From NCBI GenBank assembly GCA_030686995.1, contig CM060686.1:73297757-73361756 (forward strand): 64,000 bases of DNA. Direction: 5' to 3'. A model generated the notes under the pieces. That model did not search any database. It was not told the origin of the DNA and saw only the letters and a program-made list of their open reading frames with translations. Positions 11,024 through 23,690 of the stretch are shown here, piece after piece. Source of the DNA: Artemisia argyi (Eukaryota; Streptophyta; Magnoliopsida; Asterales; Asteraceae). Position 1 is the first letter of the stretch. Each line of letters starts with the position of its first letter. The position numbers and the translations under genes were made by a program.

Positions 11024-13520
11024 GTGCCTATTAAGGAATGGAAACCAACTGGTAGAACCTTCCCTTTGGAGACCCAATGTCCTTTAACTAGGCCCATTGC
11101 ATCTACTAGTGAAATTTCCACCATTGAAACGAATGCACCTAAGGTATCAGTGGCTCCAGAACTTGTTTATACTAACCAATTGGAACCCAACTCAAATTGG
11201 GGATCCGACACTCCAAATTTTCTGCTCTCATCTGTTTCCAAATGCAGGTCGTATTTTTCGTCCTTTGATATTTGGACTCAGGCTGCTCTAAACATATGAT
11301 TGGGGATCGCTCGGGGCTCGAGAATTTCGTGAATAAGTTTATCGGGACAGTTAGATTCGGGAACTACCATTTTGGGGTAATTATGTGTTATGGAGATTAT
11401 GTTTCTGGTGACAGCTAATTTCCTGGGTATACTACGTGGAAGGACTTGAGTATAATTTGTTCTCTGTTGGTCAATATCTTGAGTCCGATCTTGAAGATTG
11501 CCTTCAGAAATTACACATGCGTCATCAGAGAATTGGATGGTGTTGATCTTCTTAAAGGTTTTCATAGCACCAATTTATACACCATCTCTATTGAAGTCAT
11601 GATGTGGTCCTCTTCTATTTGTTTGTTGACTAATGCCTCAATGAACAAAACATGGCTATGGCACTGATGTTTAAGTCACTTGAACTTTGGTACCATCGAT
11701 GCTCTTGCTCGCAGGATTTTGGTGCGAGGTCTACCCAGATTAAAGTTCAAAAAGGAACTTCATTCGGCTTGTTAACTGGGTAAACGAAAGGAGCATACTC
11801 ACAAACCTAAAATTGTCAACACCAACATGGATGTTCTTTACACCCTTCACATGGACCCAGGCAGACCAATAAGTGTGAAGAGTATAAATGGGAAGTAATG
11901 TGTACTCGTTGTTGTCGATGAATACTCTCGGGTTACATGGGTAAAGTTTTTGAGAACCAAGGACGTGACTCCAGAAGTTATCATAAAACTCATCAAACAA
12001 CTGCTAGTAAGACTCACATAACCGTCAGAATCATTCGGACAAACAATGGAACGAAGGTTATCAACAAACAACTCATTCTACTTCTCCAAGGCACCGATGA
12101 TCCTATGGGCGGAAGCAATATGCTACAGCTTGTTACACTGAAAACCGATACTTGATACATACTCTTCATAACAAAACTCCATATGAGCTGATATATGGCA
12201 AGTAACCGAATCTCTCCTCTCTATTTGTGTTTGGTGCTTTAGGCTACCCTAAAAAATGACAGTCAAGATCTGGGAATGTTATAAGCTAAACCTGGTATTG
12301 GATTCTGCATTGGTTACGCTCCAGATAGTAAGGGATACCGAGTCTACAACAAACGAACCCGATAAATCCTGGAAACCGTTCACGTCACATTCGTTGAGCT
12401 GACTGAGCACATGGCTCCTGTACACATCAGTGCAGGACCCGCGTCTAAACTTTTGTCTCCTGAACCATTCAGTTCAGGTCTTGTACAGAATCCCACTCCT
12501 GCATGTACCTTATGTACCACCCACAAGTGAGAATTTGAAGATATAGTTTGACCAAATGTTTGATGAATACTTCGAGACACCTACTGATGATTCACTTACA
12601 CCACCAGCTGCCGCTGCTCCAGTTCTGTACAACTCAAATGGTCCATCAGTGTCTCTTTGAATTGATCAAGATGCTCAATCTGCAAGTTACTCACCATCAT
12701 CGTCAAACCTTCAATCTCCTTCGGTACATCAAGGATCATCTGATTGACAACATAATTGGATATCCTTCTCAAACGGTGTTCACACTAAGGATACTTACCA
12801 CCCATGCCTTGTGGTGCTGTTATAATTCCATACTATCCAAATTCAAACCCAAAGATTCCAAGACTGCTATCTCTAAAGATTGTTGGGTTAATGCGATGCA
12901 AGATGAAGCTCACACTTTCGATCGACTTGAAGTATGGGAATTGTTACTACCTCCAGACTGTGCAATGATTATAGCTCTAAGTGGATCTTCAAAGTGAAAC
13001 TTGATGAGCATTATGTCGTTCTGAAAACAAGGCAAGGCTTGCTGCTAAGGGATATCGTTTACAGGAAGGCATTAAGTTAGAGGAATATTTCACTCTGGTT
13101 GTTCGTATTGAAGCTATCAGAATGTTTCTCGCCAATGCTACAAGTCAGAACATGACGGTTTATCAAATGGATATGAAAATTGCATTTCTAAATGGCGAGC
13201 TGAATAAAGTTCTTTATTTCAGTCAACCGGAAAGATTTGTATATTTTGATCATCCTAACCATGTCTATCGTCTGAAAAGGGCTCTCTTTGTCCTAAAACA
13301 GACGCCTAGGGCATGGTTTGATACATTGTCAAAGTTTCTCCTGGGAAACGGATTCTCCTAAGGTGTGGTAAAATAAGATGAGAATGGGGTAGTGGAACTT
13401 TACTTCGTGAGGACAGAATTTCGGCTGGCAGATTTCTTCACTAAGGCTCTCTCAAGAGAACGATTTCCATTTGTTCTCCAGCGCTTTGGAATTAAGAGTC
13501 CTTCGCCAGTATCTCTCTAA
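11024..13520 (+). pseudogene. Degenerate copia pol remnant (integrase, 5' RT, RNase H tail)
   Basis: Many frameshifts and stops break the sequence, but the order of copia domains is visible. A pre-integrase region lies at 11240-11760, integrase-like pieces (YSRVTWVKFLRTKD-like) near 11900-12000, and a linker follows. The reverse transcriptase N-terminus is at 13122-13361 with [14 protein letters not shown] and [19 protein letters not shown]. It then jumps directly to the end of RNase H (ELYFVRTEFRLADFFTKALS, about 13395-13460). The RT palm with the YVDD box and nearly all RNase H are absent, about 1 kb in related elements. No active polymerase can be made. Confidence 0.85.
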
Positions 13521-16500
13521 CGTCTTCAGGAAGAAAATGAGGAGAAATGGTTTTGCTTCACATATCCTTGTATATATCTTATACCATATAGAAAACAGAA
13601 AAATATAAAACCTATAAAACCCATAAATATCAGAAAAATCATAAAAATCCAAAAATATTCTTCTCACGACATGTCTCTTGTGTAATCAATATTATGTACG
13701 TTTTTAGAAATGTCATTCAATAATGACACGGAAACATACATATGCTTGAGCAAGAGTTTTTCGGTTTCTAATAAAGTTTTTTTAAAACATGTCGTTTCTC
13801 AAAATATTCTTCAAAAAATGGCTTGCAGTCATTTCAGACTGTCACCCGGACTTCAAAACTTTGGTTTGCTATTACTTCAGATAGCAACCCGTTTTTCAAA
13901 ATGGGAAAACACGTCGCCAACAAGACGGTTGTTCCTTTTACCGGGTGAAGTTCACCTGGGCATGGATTACTTTATATCCATGTTTCTCCGATCTAATGTA
14001 CGTTTAAGTGCATTATTTCTGGTATAAGAAGAGAAGTCTTCTTTGTATGCAAATGATTTTCATTCTATGATTCTTCGGAAAATTATTTGAGTAATACATG
14101 GTGGTAACGTGTTGTTTGTAAATCAATCAGTCTTAGACACTTCATACAATTTGTCACTCAATTAATGACAATGGGTCATCAATTGAGGGAGAGAGTGATT
14201 TCCAATTTTTATCAACAAACGGATTTCTTGGTTGTCTCATAATTGTTATAAAAGGTTTTGTAGTTAATGGGGTATTAGTCGAAGAGGAACTTGCTAAGCT
14301 TTATCTTAAATGGCCAAATGTGTTAGTTGTTAGAAAGTTTAGGGCATTATGTGCTATTTGCGTATAGTTTCCTAGCTTTATGTAACTTAAAGGTCCATTT
14401 GTCTCACGTTGGTTTCCTCGCTTAATCCCCTAAATACGTTTTAATCCAAAATCTTAATGATGCTAGGAAACCATTGTGTCTGATGCTCTTGTTCTCTCCT
14501 CTGGCATTCGTATAATCTGATTGATTGTGTTTCGTTTGCTGTTTGCTGATAATTGTTTGATTGTTGCTGATTATGTGTTCGTGTTCTCAGGATTTGCTTA
14601 GGTATGTAGTTACCGGGTTAGAATCTTTTTCCTAAGCTCCTGATTTGAATGTTGAAAATATGCGTGAATTGCTATGTTAGTGATTGTTGCTTATGTCTGA
14701 TACAAACTTGCAATGAATGTTCATGATTGCTAGTTTCTCTTCATGCTAGATAGCATTTTGATGAGTTGCTTGAATGTTCTTTGATCATGTTATGAATTTG
14801 GTATTATGAGTAGGCTTGCAGCTACGTGGTTGCAGTTAATTAAGAGTGAATCTGCATGTATGCATATCTTTGTTGATACTCTTATGCAGATTCCATGGCT
14901 GATGTGAATGTGCCTGCTCCTGTTCTAACCATTTGATCAGATGTTCAAACTTCATTGACTGGCTTTGATTTCACCACAACAACAACATCGGTAGCAACAA
15001 CGACAACAACTCTTTCACCACCACCACCAGTTATCTTGTGCGTCATAAGTAGTGTGGTATCAAATGTTATGTGTCAGTACATGATTTTTTTTATTTCATG
15101 AGTTTCTCGTTAAACTTTAAATCATTCATAAACTCATCATAACTGACACTAACATTCTCCCTCATTGATTGAGGGGGAGTAATGAATTGTCTCAATATCA
15201 GAATATCTTTAATCAGACCACATCTTGCTCCCAAACTTTTAAACTTATTTAAATCACTTGGGATCACAAATCTCAAATGGTTTGAAATTTTTGATCGGGG
15301 GAGAAAATATGATTTAAATATGAAATCTGATATAAAATGTGATTGTTTTGGACTTGTCTGATTGTTTTGGACTTAAACAAACGCTCCCCTATATGTGCTA
15401 AATTCTTTCGTATATCAATGCACACATTGAGGGGGAGCAAAATGGTTTGTGTAAAAGGATCCTTGCATCTCATATGAGTGCATCTCAGTCTTGACTCATG
15501 AATTGACGAAACACAACCGTCATCAATCGAAAGGACTAGTCTTGGCCGGGTAATAACTTCAAGCTGGGTTAACCAGTGATGTAAGCGTGTCTCGAAGAGG
15601 ACTTGTCTGAGTAGAGTGTACCGTTTCGAGAAACCTTTGTGGACTTGACCAGGCCGGGTAATAATTTCAAGCTAGTCTAACTAGTGATGTAAGCGTGTCT
15701 CGAATGCCTGTTCATGTTTACTAAAGGTGGATCAATTCTAAAGTGCAACTCTTCCCGACATGTGCAAATTCATCATCAAAACATCGGTGCACATGTTAAG
15801 GGGGAGCATTTGAAAATGGCAAAACTCTCAATGTGTTAACAAAATGTGTTTCTTAATCATAAACATGTTGAGAGAATTTTCAATGATTTGGTGTATGGCA
15901 ACATAGGATAGTCATGAAGTTATAAGGTGGCTAAGGTTAGGAAAACCGTCCTATGATCCGCTAGAGCCGGAGGGATCTACCCATGGACAATACCAAATAG
16001 ATAGTATTAGAATGTCCGTAGGTATGATTATGAAAAAAAAGGAGAAATGTGAGAATGGAGAAAGAAGGGGTTGAAGAATTAAAAAGAAATGAAATGAGAA
16101 AGGGTGAAAAGAAATAGCCCTCCAATTATTCAACCTTAGGGCAGAAACCGGGTTCAATTCATAATCTACTGATGGTTGCTAAGGCGACATCGGTATTGAA
16201 GACAAGACGTCATGGACCCAGTGACGCAATGCACTAAACCTTCTAGCCACTCAAGTTCTCTTAAAAGAACTTGTTTCATTCTCACGGGGAACCGGTGTAA
16301 TCTATCGACATATCTCTTAGAGATGGTTGATGTTGAAGCAGGAGACCTCTCCCTAATCTCCGCATAAGAAAACCAAATGCACTTATTGAGTCTAGAGCCT
16401 CGAGATACATAAAAAGATCTCATAGGAACACGTGCTACTTCTACCTTGGTTGTTCAACATTAATGACACCAGTGGTTAACTTATGAGTCCTACGCAGATC

Positions 16501-17250
16501 TTAGCAATCTGCCAGAACATTTATGAGGGATGTTGCTTTAGTAACTCCCAGTGATTGAATGGAAATTCCTGCCAGGGTCAACATCAAGCAGCCCTGAAAG
16601 CAGGTCACTTAGGTAATTCCCTGTGGATTACGCTTAGTGGTCGCGGCGGTTACCAATGGTCTACAGTCGTGGAGAGTACTCCAGCGACTCACCCAGTCGT
16701 TGATTTACTTAGGTAGATCGTGTTAATCCTCACGGGGGTTTGCCGATTGGGAACGGTCTTGATAAGGATTAGAAGGAGTCATCACACTATGCTGTTGACA
16801 ATCTCTGTTTCCAAACCTATAAGTACCGGATGATTTGTTGCTAACTGTCTACTTGCAGGAATTTCTGACGGTTGCGGTTGATTGATGCTGATCCATCAAC
16901 ACATGCTCACACTTCAACTTCACAATCTAAGAAATCATGATCATTGATTGGGCTTCATTTATGCTTCCACAACTTTGATGCAGAAGATCATGATCCAGAA
17001 AAGTGTGAGCATGCCAACACAAAGATGTTCAAATCACATGGAGACATTACCACTCAAAGATGACTTGTAGATACTCAGTTGGATGATGAACTCGAAGTAA
17101 TGCCAAAGATCATCCAACTCATTGAACAAACAAGTCATCTAGAGCCTGTTGCTGAATGTACAAAGACATGTTTGAAGAATCAAAGTCTACGAGCTACAAG
17201 ATTTCATGCATGCAAGAATTCAGTACTTATCTTCTGGGGTGACCTCCCTT
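13521..17250 (+). other. Long 3' non-coding region of the copia element
   Basis: About 3.7 kb follow the pol remnant. There is a short ORF near 14895-15075 (MADVNVPAP start, broken by TGA, then Thr/Pro-rich) and a 108-bp-spaced direct repeat (from 15544 and 15652, sharing GATGTAAGCGTGTCTCGAA). Several purine tracts resemble the real polypurine tract: TTGAGGGGGAGTAATG near 15170, TTGAGGGGGAGCAAAATGG near 15429 and TTAAGGGGGAGCATTTG near 15798. No other gene is recognised. Confidence 0.6.
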
Positions 17251-17260
17251 AGGGGGAGAT
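17249..17260 (+). other. Polypurine tract of the copia element
   Basis: TTAGGGGGAGAT lies directly before the 3' LTR, the usual site and form of the plus-strand primer. Confidence 0.88.
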
Positions 17261-17661
17261 TGTTAGGAATACGATTATTCAGTTAAAGACTCGGTCACCC
17301 CAAGTATTGCTAAGCATTACGTAGCTCGTAGAATTATCCTTATTATAGTTAGTACGTAGTTTATTAGTAGTTAAATATGTAAATAGTATTCGTAGAGTGG
17401 GTCGGGTCTTTACCCTCTGTCAGCTCACTCTACAGCTCGTTTCATGGAGCACCAAGTAGTTGTAGTATATATACCCTCTCTCACCCAAGGGAGAGGGTTG
17501 GACCTTTCACATAGTTCAATCTAATATATGTGTGTTTCTCTCTCTAAGGCTCCCAACCTCTATTTCTCTCACTAAACTATTATATTTCTCCTTCTTCTAT
17601 CATCTTAATTCGAACCACAATCACAAGAACCATACGTGTTTAAGATTATGAGTATCCTACA
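17261..17661 (+). repeat. 3' LTR of the copia element (401 bp)
   Basis: Same start and end as the 5' LTR and no difference seen by eye. Followed by target duplication GTTGT at 17662-17666. Confidence 0.95.
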
Positions 17662-17666
17662 GTTGT

Positions 17667-19310
17667 CGACGTTTTGGGGTTTTTGATTTTTGAGTATTTT
17701 GTTGAGACATGTTATAGAAGAAAGTAAATAGTATGAGAGGTTCATGTAACTAGAATGAGGTAAACAAAATAAGAGTAAATAATAAGGATAAAAATAATCT
17801 TAAATCAATAATAATAACAATGATACTACCAAGAATAACAAATAATAACAAAATATTCAAATTAAATAATAACTAAAAATCTTAATAATTAAATAATAAT
17901 AGTAAAATATTTAAAATTAATAATAACTAAATTAATAAAAGAAGATAGAATAATAAAATATTTAAATTTAGTTATAATCAATTTAAATATTGTTTATTGT
18001 TTAATTGTATAATTGATAGTATTCAAAGTAAAAACAATAATTAAAAAAGTATTTATATTATTTAATTCTATAATTAATAATCAAATATAATAATCTAATA
18101 ACAATTTATGTTATTTACGGAAAAAAAATAAATACCATTGATACTTTAATTCTCAAAACTCTAAATTACGACGTAATTCAGAACTTTTCATCCAACTTGC
18201 TATGTAATCGGAATTACATTATTTGATGTAATTCGGGTGAATTGAATTATAGTTACGTGGCAAACCAAACAAAATGCGTAATGTTAAATAGCCTACGTAA
18301 TATAATCAGATTACAATTACACCAAATTACAACGTTACTTTGTTGAGGCAAGAGAGTTCGGATATAAACTATTCAACTAATAAAACTTGTTTGACTTTGG
18401 AAGTAATGTAATTATGAGTATGTCGAATGTATTCATGCGTTTGATTGAAAAATCGTTAAGCTATAAAACTACTTTAAAAATTGATGGACATAATTCAACC
18501 CCATTGAAAAAAGCAGAAACATACATGAAACTTTGTCACATGGTGATGTTACCAAATAAGGGGGATTAACATAGTGGAGGTACCCACTTTTTCTTTCGTG
18601 CGTAATAACCACTTTTCGGTTTGCAATGATAATATGTTCAGGAAAACATTGAGTCACACTAAAATAGAAAAAGATAAACTTTTGATTACTAAACTTTATA
18701 GTCGTTTTAGTATAATTAAGGATTCAAGTAAAAGAATTGTTTGAAATGATAAACTAACTCATCATGTGTGTATGTGTTTTGGTGTTCAAAGCTTAAAAAG
18801 ATAAACACTTTAAAAACTTATTTGAAAAACAAAGCAACTTGGAATAATGGGTCACTGATTTTGACAACCACTGTCTGATGAATTTAAGCAATAACAAGGT
18901 TTTACTATAAATCTTAAATATGACATATATATTATGCAAATCCAACTATATTTTCTTTTAGGAATTGCCTTAAGGCCTCGAGGGTTATACTGTTATAGTA
19001 AATGAAATTTAAATACTACAAGACTTTACGAACCCGTGCGTTGCATAAATTGTATCTAATAGTTGCGTAATATTTGAGTAAATTGCTGAGTTGTTACCGT
19101 AATGGTGAAGCTAAAATATATAACAATGTATAACTTGGGCTACCTCAGTAGGATTTTGTTAATTTTTAGGTAGATTTACCATTTTTTTAGGTTTATTGCG
19201 TTGCACACAGTTTGGATTTGTTTGTTCATCACTTGATTTATTTAGTTTTTTTTATATATATCTGTTATACACCTTTTAGCTTATTGTACAAACTATGTAT
19301 GATAAAATTT
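17667..19310. other. AT-rich non-coding DNA with MITE-like remnants
   Basis: Continues the flank interrupted by the copia element. It is very AT-rich up to about 18120. A stretch near 18160-18345 has GTAATTC/GAATTAC and AATCAGATTAC words resembling 60-215. ORFs here are short and unrecognised. Confidence 0.5.
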
Positions 19311-19320
19311 CCCATGGGCT

Positions 19321-21714
19321 CATGACTAAGGATCAAATGAGAAGAAAACTTAAAATGAGAAAGATGAGAAATAATTATAACCACATATTTGAGATGCATC
19401 GACTAGAATTAGATGCATTCCTAGTCTTTTAGATGCACCATAATATATTTTCTAGCAAAAAATTATATGCATATACATATATTAGATGAATTTGATCAAG
19501 TTAGACGAATCCTATACATTTTTCGTCCTCTGCGGGTCAAATATGTTGTTAGTACTACTTTGCATCGTTTTCACTTCAAAATCACTTTAGAAACTAATTG
19601 GGATGCATCTAAATGAATAGAGATGCATCTAAATCAAGTCGATGCATCTCAAATGTGTGATTATAATTATTTCTCATCCTTCTTATTTTAAGTTTTCTTC
19701 TCACTGGATCCTTACCCCTCATGACTAAGGATCAAATGAGAAGAAAACTTAAAATGAGAAAGATGAGAAATAATTATAACTACATATTTGAGATGCATCG
19801 ACTTGAATTAGATGCATTTCTAGTCTTTTAGATGCACCATAATATATTTTCTAGCAAAAAATTAGATGCATATACATATATTAGATGAATTTGATCAAGT
19901 TAGACGAATCCTATACATTTTTCGTCCTCTGCGGGTCAAATATGTTGTTAGTACTACTTTGCATCGTTTTCACTTCAAAATCACTTTCGAAACTAATTGG
20001 GATGCATCTAAATGAATAGAGATGCATCTAAATCAAGTCGATGCATCTCAAATGTGTGATTATAATTATTTCTCATCCTTCTCATTTTAAGTTTTCTTCT
20101 CACTGGATCATAACCCCTCATGACTAAGGATCAAATGAGAAGAAAACTTAAAATGAGAAAGATGAAAAATAATTATAACTACATATTTGAGATGCATCGA
20201 CTTGAATTAGATGCATTCCTAGTCTTTTAGATGCACCATAATATATTTTCTAGCAAAAAATTAGATGCATATACATATATTAGATGAATTTCATCAAGTT
20301 AGACGAATCCTATACATTTTTCGTCCTCTGCGGGTCAAATATGTTGTTAGTACTACTTTGCATCGTTTTCACTTCAAAATCACTTTCGAAACTAATTGGG
20401 ATACATCTAAATGAATAGAGATGCATCTAAATCAAGTCGATGCATCTCAAATGTGTGATTATAATTATTTCTCATCCTTCTCATTTTAAGTTTTCTTCTC
20501 ACTGGATCCTTACCCCTCATGACTAAGGATCAAATGAGAAGAAAACTTAAAATGAGAAAGATGAGAAATAATTATAACTACATATTTGAGATGCATCGAC
20601 TTGAATTAGATGCATTCCTAGTCCTTTAGATGCACCATAATATATTTTCTAGCAAAAAATTAGATGCATATACATATATTAGATGAATTTCATCAAGTTA
20701 GACGAATCCTATACATTTTTCGTCCTCTGCGGGTCAAATATGTTGTTAGTACTACTTTGCATCGTTTTCACTTCAAAATCACTTTCGAAACTAATTGGGA
20801 TGCATCTAAATGAATAGAGATGCATCTAAATCAAGTCGATGCATCTCAAATGTGTGATTATAATTATTTCTCATCCTTCTCATTTTAAGTTTTCTTCTCA
20901 CTGGATCATAACCCCTCATGACTAAGGATCAAATGAGAAGAAAACTTAAAATGAGAAAGATGAGAAATAATTATAACTAAATATTTGAGATGCATCGACT
21001 TGAATTAGATGCATTCCTAGTCTTTTAGATGCACCATAATATATTTTCTAGCAAAAAATTAGATGCATATACATATATTAGATGAATTTCATCAAGTTAG
21101 ACGAATCCTATACATTTTTCGTCCTCTGCGGGTCAAATATGTTGTTAGTACTGCTTTGCATCGTTTTTACTTCAAAATCACTTTCGAAACTAATTGGGAT
21201 GCATCTAAATGAATAGAGATGCATCTAAATCAAGTCGATGCATCTCAAATGTGTGATTATAATTATTTCTCATCCTTCTTATTTTAAGTTTTCTTCTCAC
21301 TGGATCCTTACCCCTCATGACTAAGGATCAAATGAGAAGAAAACTTAAATTGAGAAAGATGAGAAATAATTATAACTACATATTTGAGATGCATCGACTT
21401 GAATTAGATGCATTCCTAGTCTTTTAGATGCACCATAATATATTTTCTAGCAAAAAATTAGATGCATATACATATATTAGATGAATTTCATCAAGTTAGA
21501 CGAATCCTAAACATTTTTCGTCCTCTGCGGGTCAAATATGTTGTTAGTACTACTTTGCATCGTTTTCACTTCAAAATCACTTTCGAAACTAATTGGGATG
21601 CATCTAAATGAATAGAGATGCATCTAAATCAAGTCGATGCATCTCAAATGTGTGATTATAATTATTTCTCATCCTTCTCATTTTAAGTTTTCTTCTCACT
21701 GGATCCTTACCCAT
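19321..21714. repeat. Six head-to-tail copies of a 399-bp foldback (MITE-like) unit
   Basis: Copies begin at 19321, 19720, 20119, 20518, 20917 and 21316, every period exactly 399 bp, with only scattered substitutions. Each unit starts CATGACTAAGGATCAAATG and ends CTCACTGGATC(C/A)TTAACC-like sequence. The first and last roughly 110 bases are inverted repeats of each other (AAACTTAAAATGAGAAAGAT against TTCTCATTTTAAGTTTTC, then GAGATGCATCGACTTGA against TCAAGTCGATGCATCTC). Each unit is rich in GATGCAT. CCCATGGGCTCAT flanks the array on both sides (19311-19323 and 21711-21723), while internal junctions read CCCCTCATGAC. No ORF of note. Confidence 0.93.
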
Positions 21715-23295
21715 GGGCTCATTTCATAAATTTAGTAAAATATATGTACAAACTATACATATAAATTCACTACCTGATCCAGTCCGACTCATTAATTGTC
21801 AGCCCAATTCATAACCCGGATCCAATATCAGTATCTAATCCATATGAGATGTATAGTTTGGTCCGAATCAATAAAGCATTTTAAACCAAATATCACAAAT
21901 ACAAAAACATGATCGCACCTAGACCTTGTCATCATTTGTAGCACAGTCCGAATCAATAAAGCATTTGTAGGACTTCAAGATCCTTTGGAGGGTCTAGGTA
22001 AGTTCTACTTGTGATTTTTGTTTTGTTTGTGAACGAATTCAAGAAAGAAAATAACATACTTGTTATATTTCTTTCTATTTATTTTGATAAAAATGAAGCT
22101 AAGCTTCGAAAATGATCAATGATGATGTATTCTTTTCGTGTATTTGATAAGATCTTTAGAGGTCTTTATATCTCTTTTAAGAAACACGAAAAAGAAGAAA
22201 GCTGAGATATTTGATTATGATTTGTTCGTTTCGTGTCGTGGTTGTGTTTGGAGATGGGAGATGGGTTTAGGATAGTCTTGGATTTGTTGAGGTTGTCGAT
22301 TTGAAAAAAGGTCGAACCGTTCTGAGAAATGATGTTGGTGAAAATGAGGATAGCGGGTTATTTATAATCTTCAAAATCTAACTGAAAAGTTGTAAGCAAT
22401 TGAAAAGTTGTAAGCAACTGAAAAGATTACTTGAATGCAAATGTGTATAGAAACTGCAACCCTTTTGTGTTCCATAACCCACAATCATTATTGATATAAC
22501 TTTGATGTGACTTCAAGTATGTTGTACGGTACATGATATTGTGCACAATTCATCTTCCACATTAAATTTAGTCGCTCAATCTTTGAGTAGTATACTATTG
22601 TTATTGATATTAAAATAGAATTTATACAGTGATAGAAGGCAAACAAATAATAAACAAACAACAAGCTGCACCACTAACTCTTTTTAGATTGCAAAATCAA
22701 CTCTTTTAAAAATGCAATTAAACATGCGCAAGTAGTTACATATCAAGTTGAGTAAATTGCAAAAACTATTCAGGTGGCTTGGCTAAATTGCATGTTTAGG
22801 ACTCATCCTTTCAGTAGTGCAACGAACATTCCTGCGAGAAGACAAAGGTAAATTAATTTGAATGTGTGTTTTTCACTTTTTGTAGTTCATAATTCTCTAG
22901 ATTCTTTTCAGATATGAATGGATTTCTTAAAATAGTTTTAAAGGGCAACCAAAAGAGAGAGAAGACAAAGGGCAATTTAGTAACTTCACGTTGGGTTAGG
23001 GACAAAAATTAAGCCAAAAGTTTCCCACAAAGGCGACAATTGCACTTTCGAAAAGATTGGACTATATATGCGATTTCGTCAAACCACATCTACCACTTTT
23101 GCAATTTACTATATCTTTTATATATACCATCATACGATCCGGTTCCATTTCCATTGCGAAAACCTATATCGAGAAAGAAAATAAAAAGGCTTCGCTTTAG
23201 ATATTGATTCTTTATTTGATTCACTAGCATACGACAATTAATAGAGAACTAAATTAATAAATCATAAATTTGATTCACAAATCTTTGAAAATTGT

Positions 23296-23690
23296 AACGA
23301 TTCAATAAATTTGTACGTCTGATTCACAATTGTATATATATCGCAAAATCGTTAAATTTTCAACATCGATTCAAATTTTTTTACATGGATTAGAATCAAA
23401 TTAAAATGAGTTCTACACTTTAAAAAAAAATCAATCAAAGTTAAAAATATCATTTTTTAGCCTTCCTAATTTCCTTCACAATTTAATAACGATTCAATAA
23501 ATTTGTATGTGTGATTCACATTGATATTGTAAAATCGTTAAATTTTCAACATTGATTCAAAACTTTTTGACATTCTATGGATTAGAATCAAATTAAAATG
23601 AGTTTTACACTTGAAAAAAAAATAATAAATCGGAGTTAAAAATATATAGTTTTTTGAGCCTTCTAATTTCCTTCTCAATTTAAATACTTA
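23296..23690. repeat. Tandem duplication, period about 192 bp
   Basis: AACGATTCAATAAATTTGTA begins both copies (23296 and 23488). Both continue through AAATCGTTAAATTTTCAACA and GATTAGAATCAAATTAAAAT to a shared CCTTC(C/T)TAATTTCCTTC end. There is moderate divergence. Confidence 0.75.

Larger units (their letters stand above)
6113..17661 (+). mobile_element. Ty1/copia LTR retrotransposon, complete ends, pol-deleted, recently inserted
   Basis: This 11.5-kb element has 401-bp LTRs at both ends. The 5-bp target duplication GTTGT is perfect (6108-6112 and 17662-17666), with a tRNA-Met primer site and a purine tract before the 3' LTR. Internally there is a repeat-rich leader, a long gag-like frame, a shredded copia pol lacking the reverse transcriptase core, and about 3.7 kb of 3' non-coding DNA. 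I found no difference between the LTRs by eye, which implies a very recent insertion. Since pol is broken, the copy must have been mobilised in trans, or it was copied from an equally broken parent. Confidence 0.93.

Noticed and set aside
19321..21714. Regular repeats resembling a CRISPR array
   Set aside because: The unit is 399 bp with no unique spacers, and the sequence is plainly plant nuclear DNA; it is a tandem MITE-like array.
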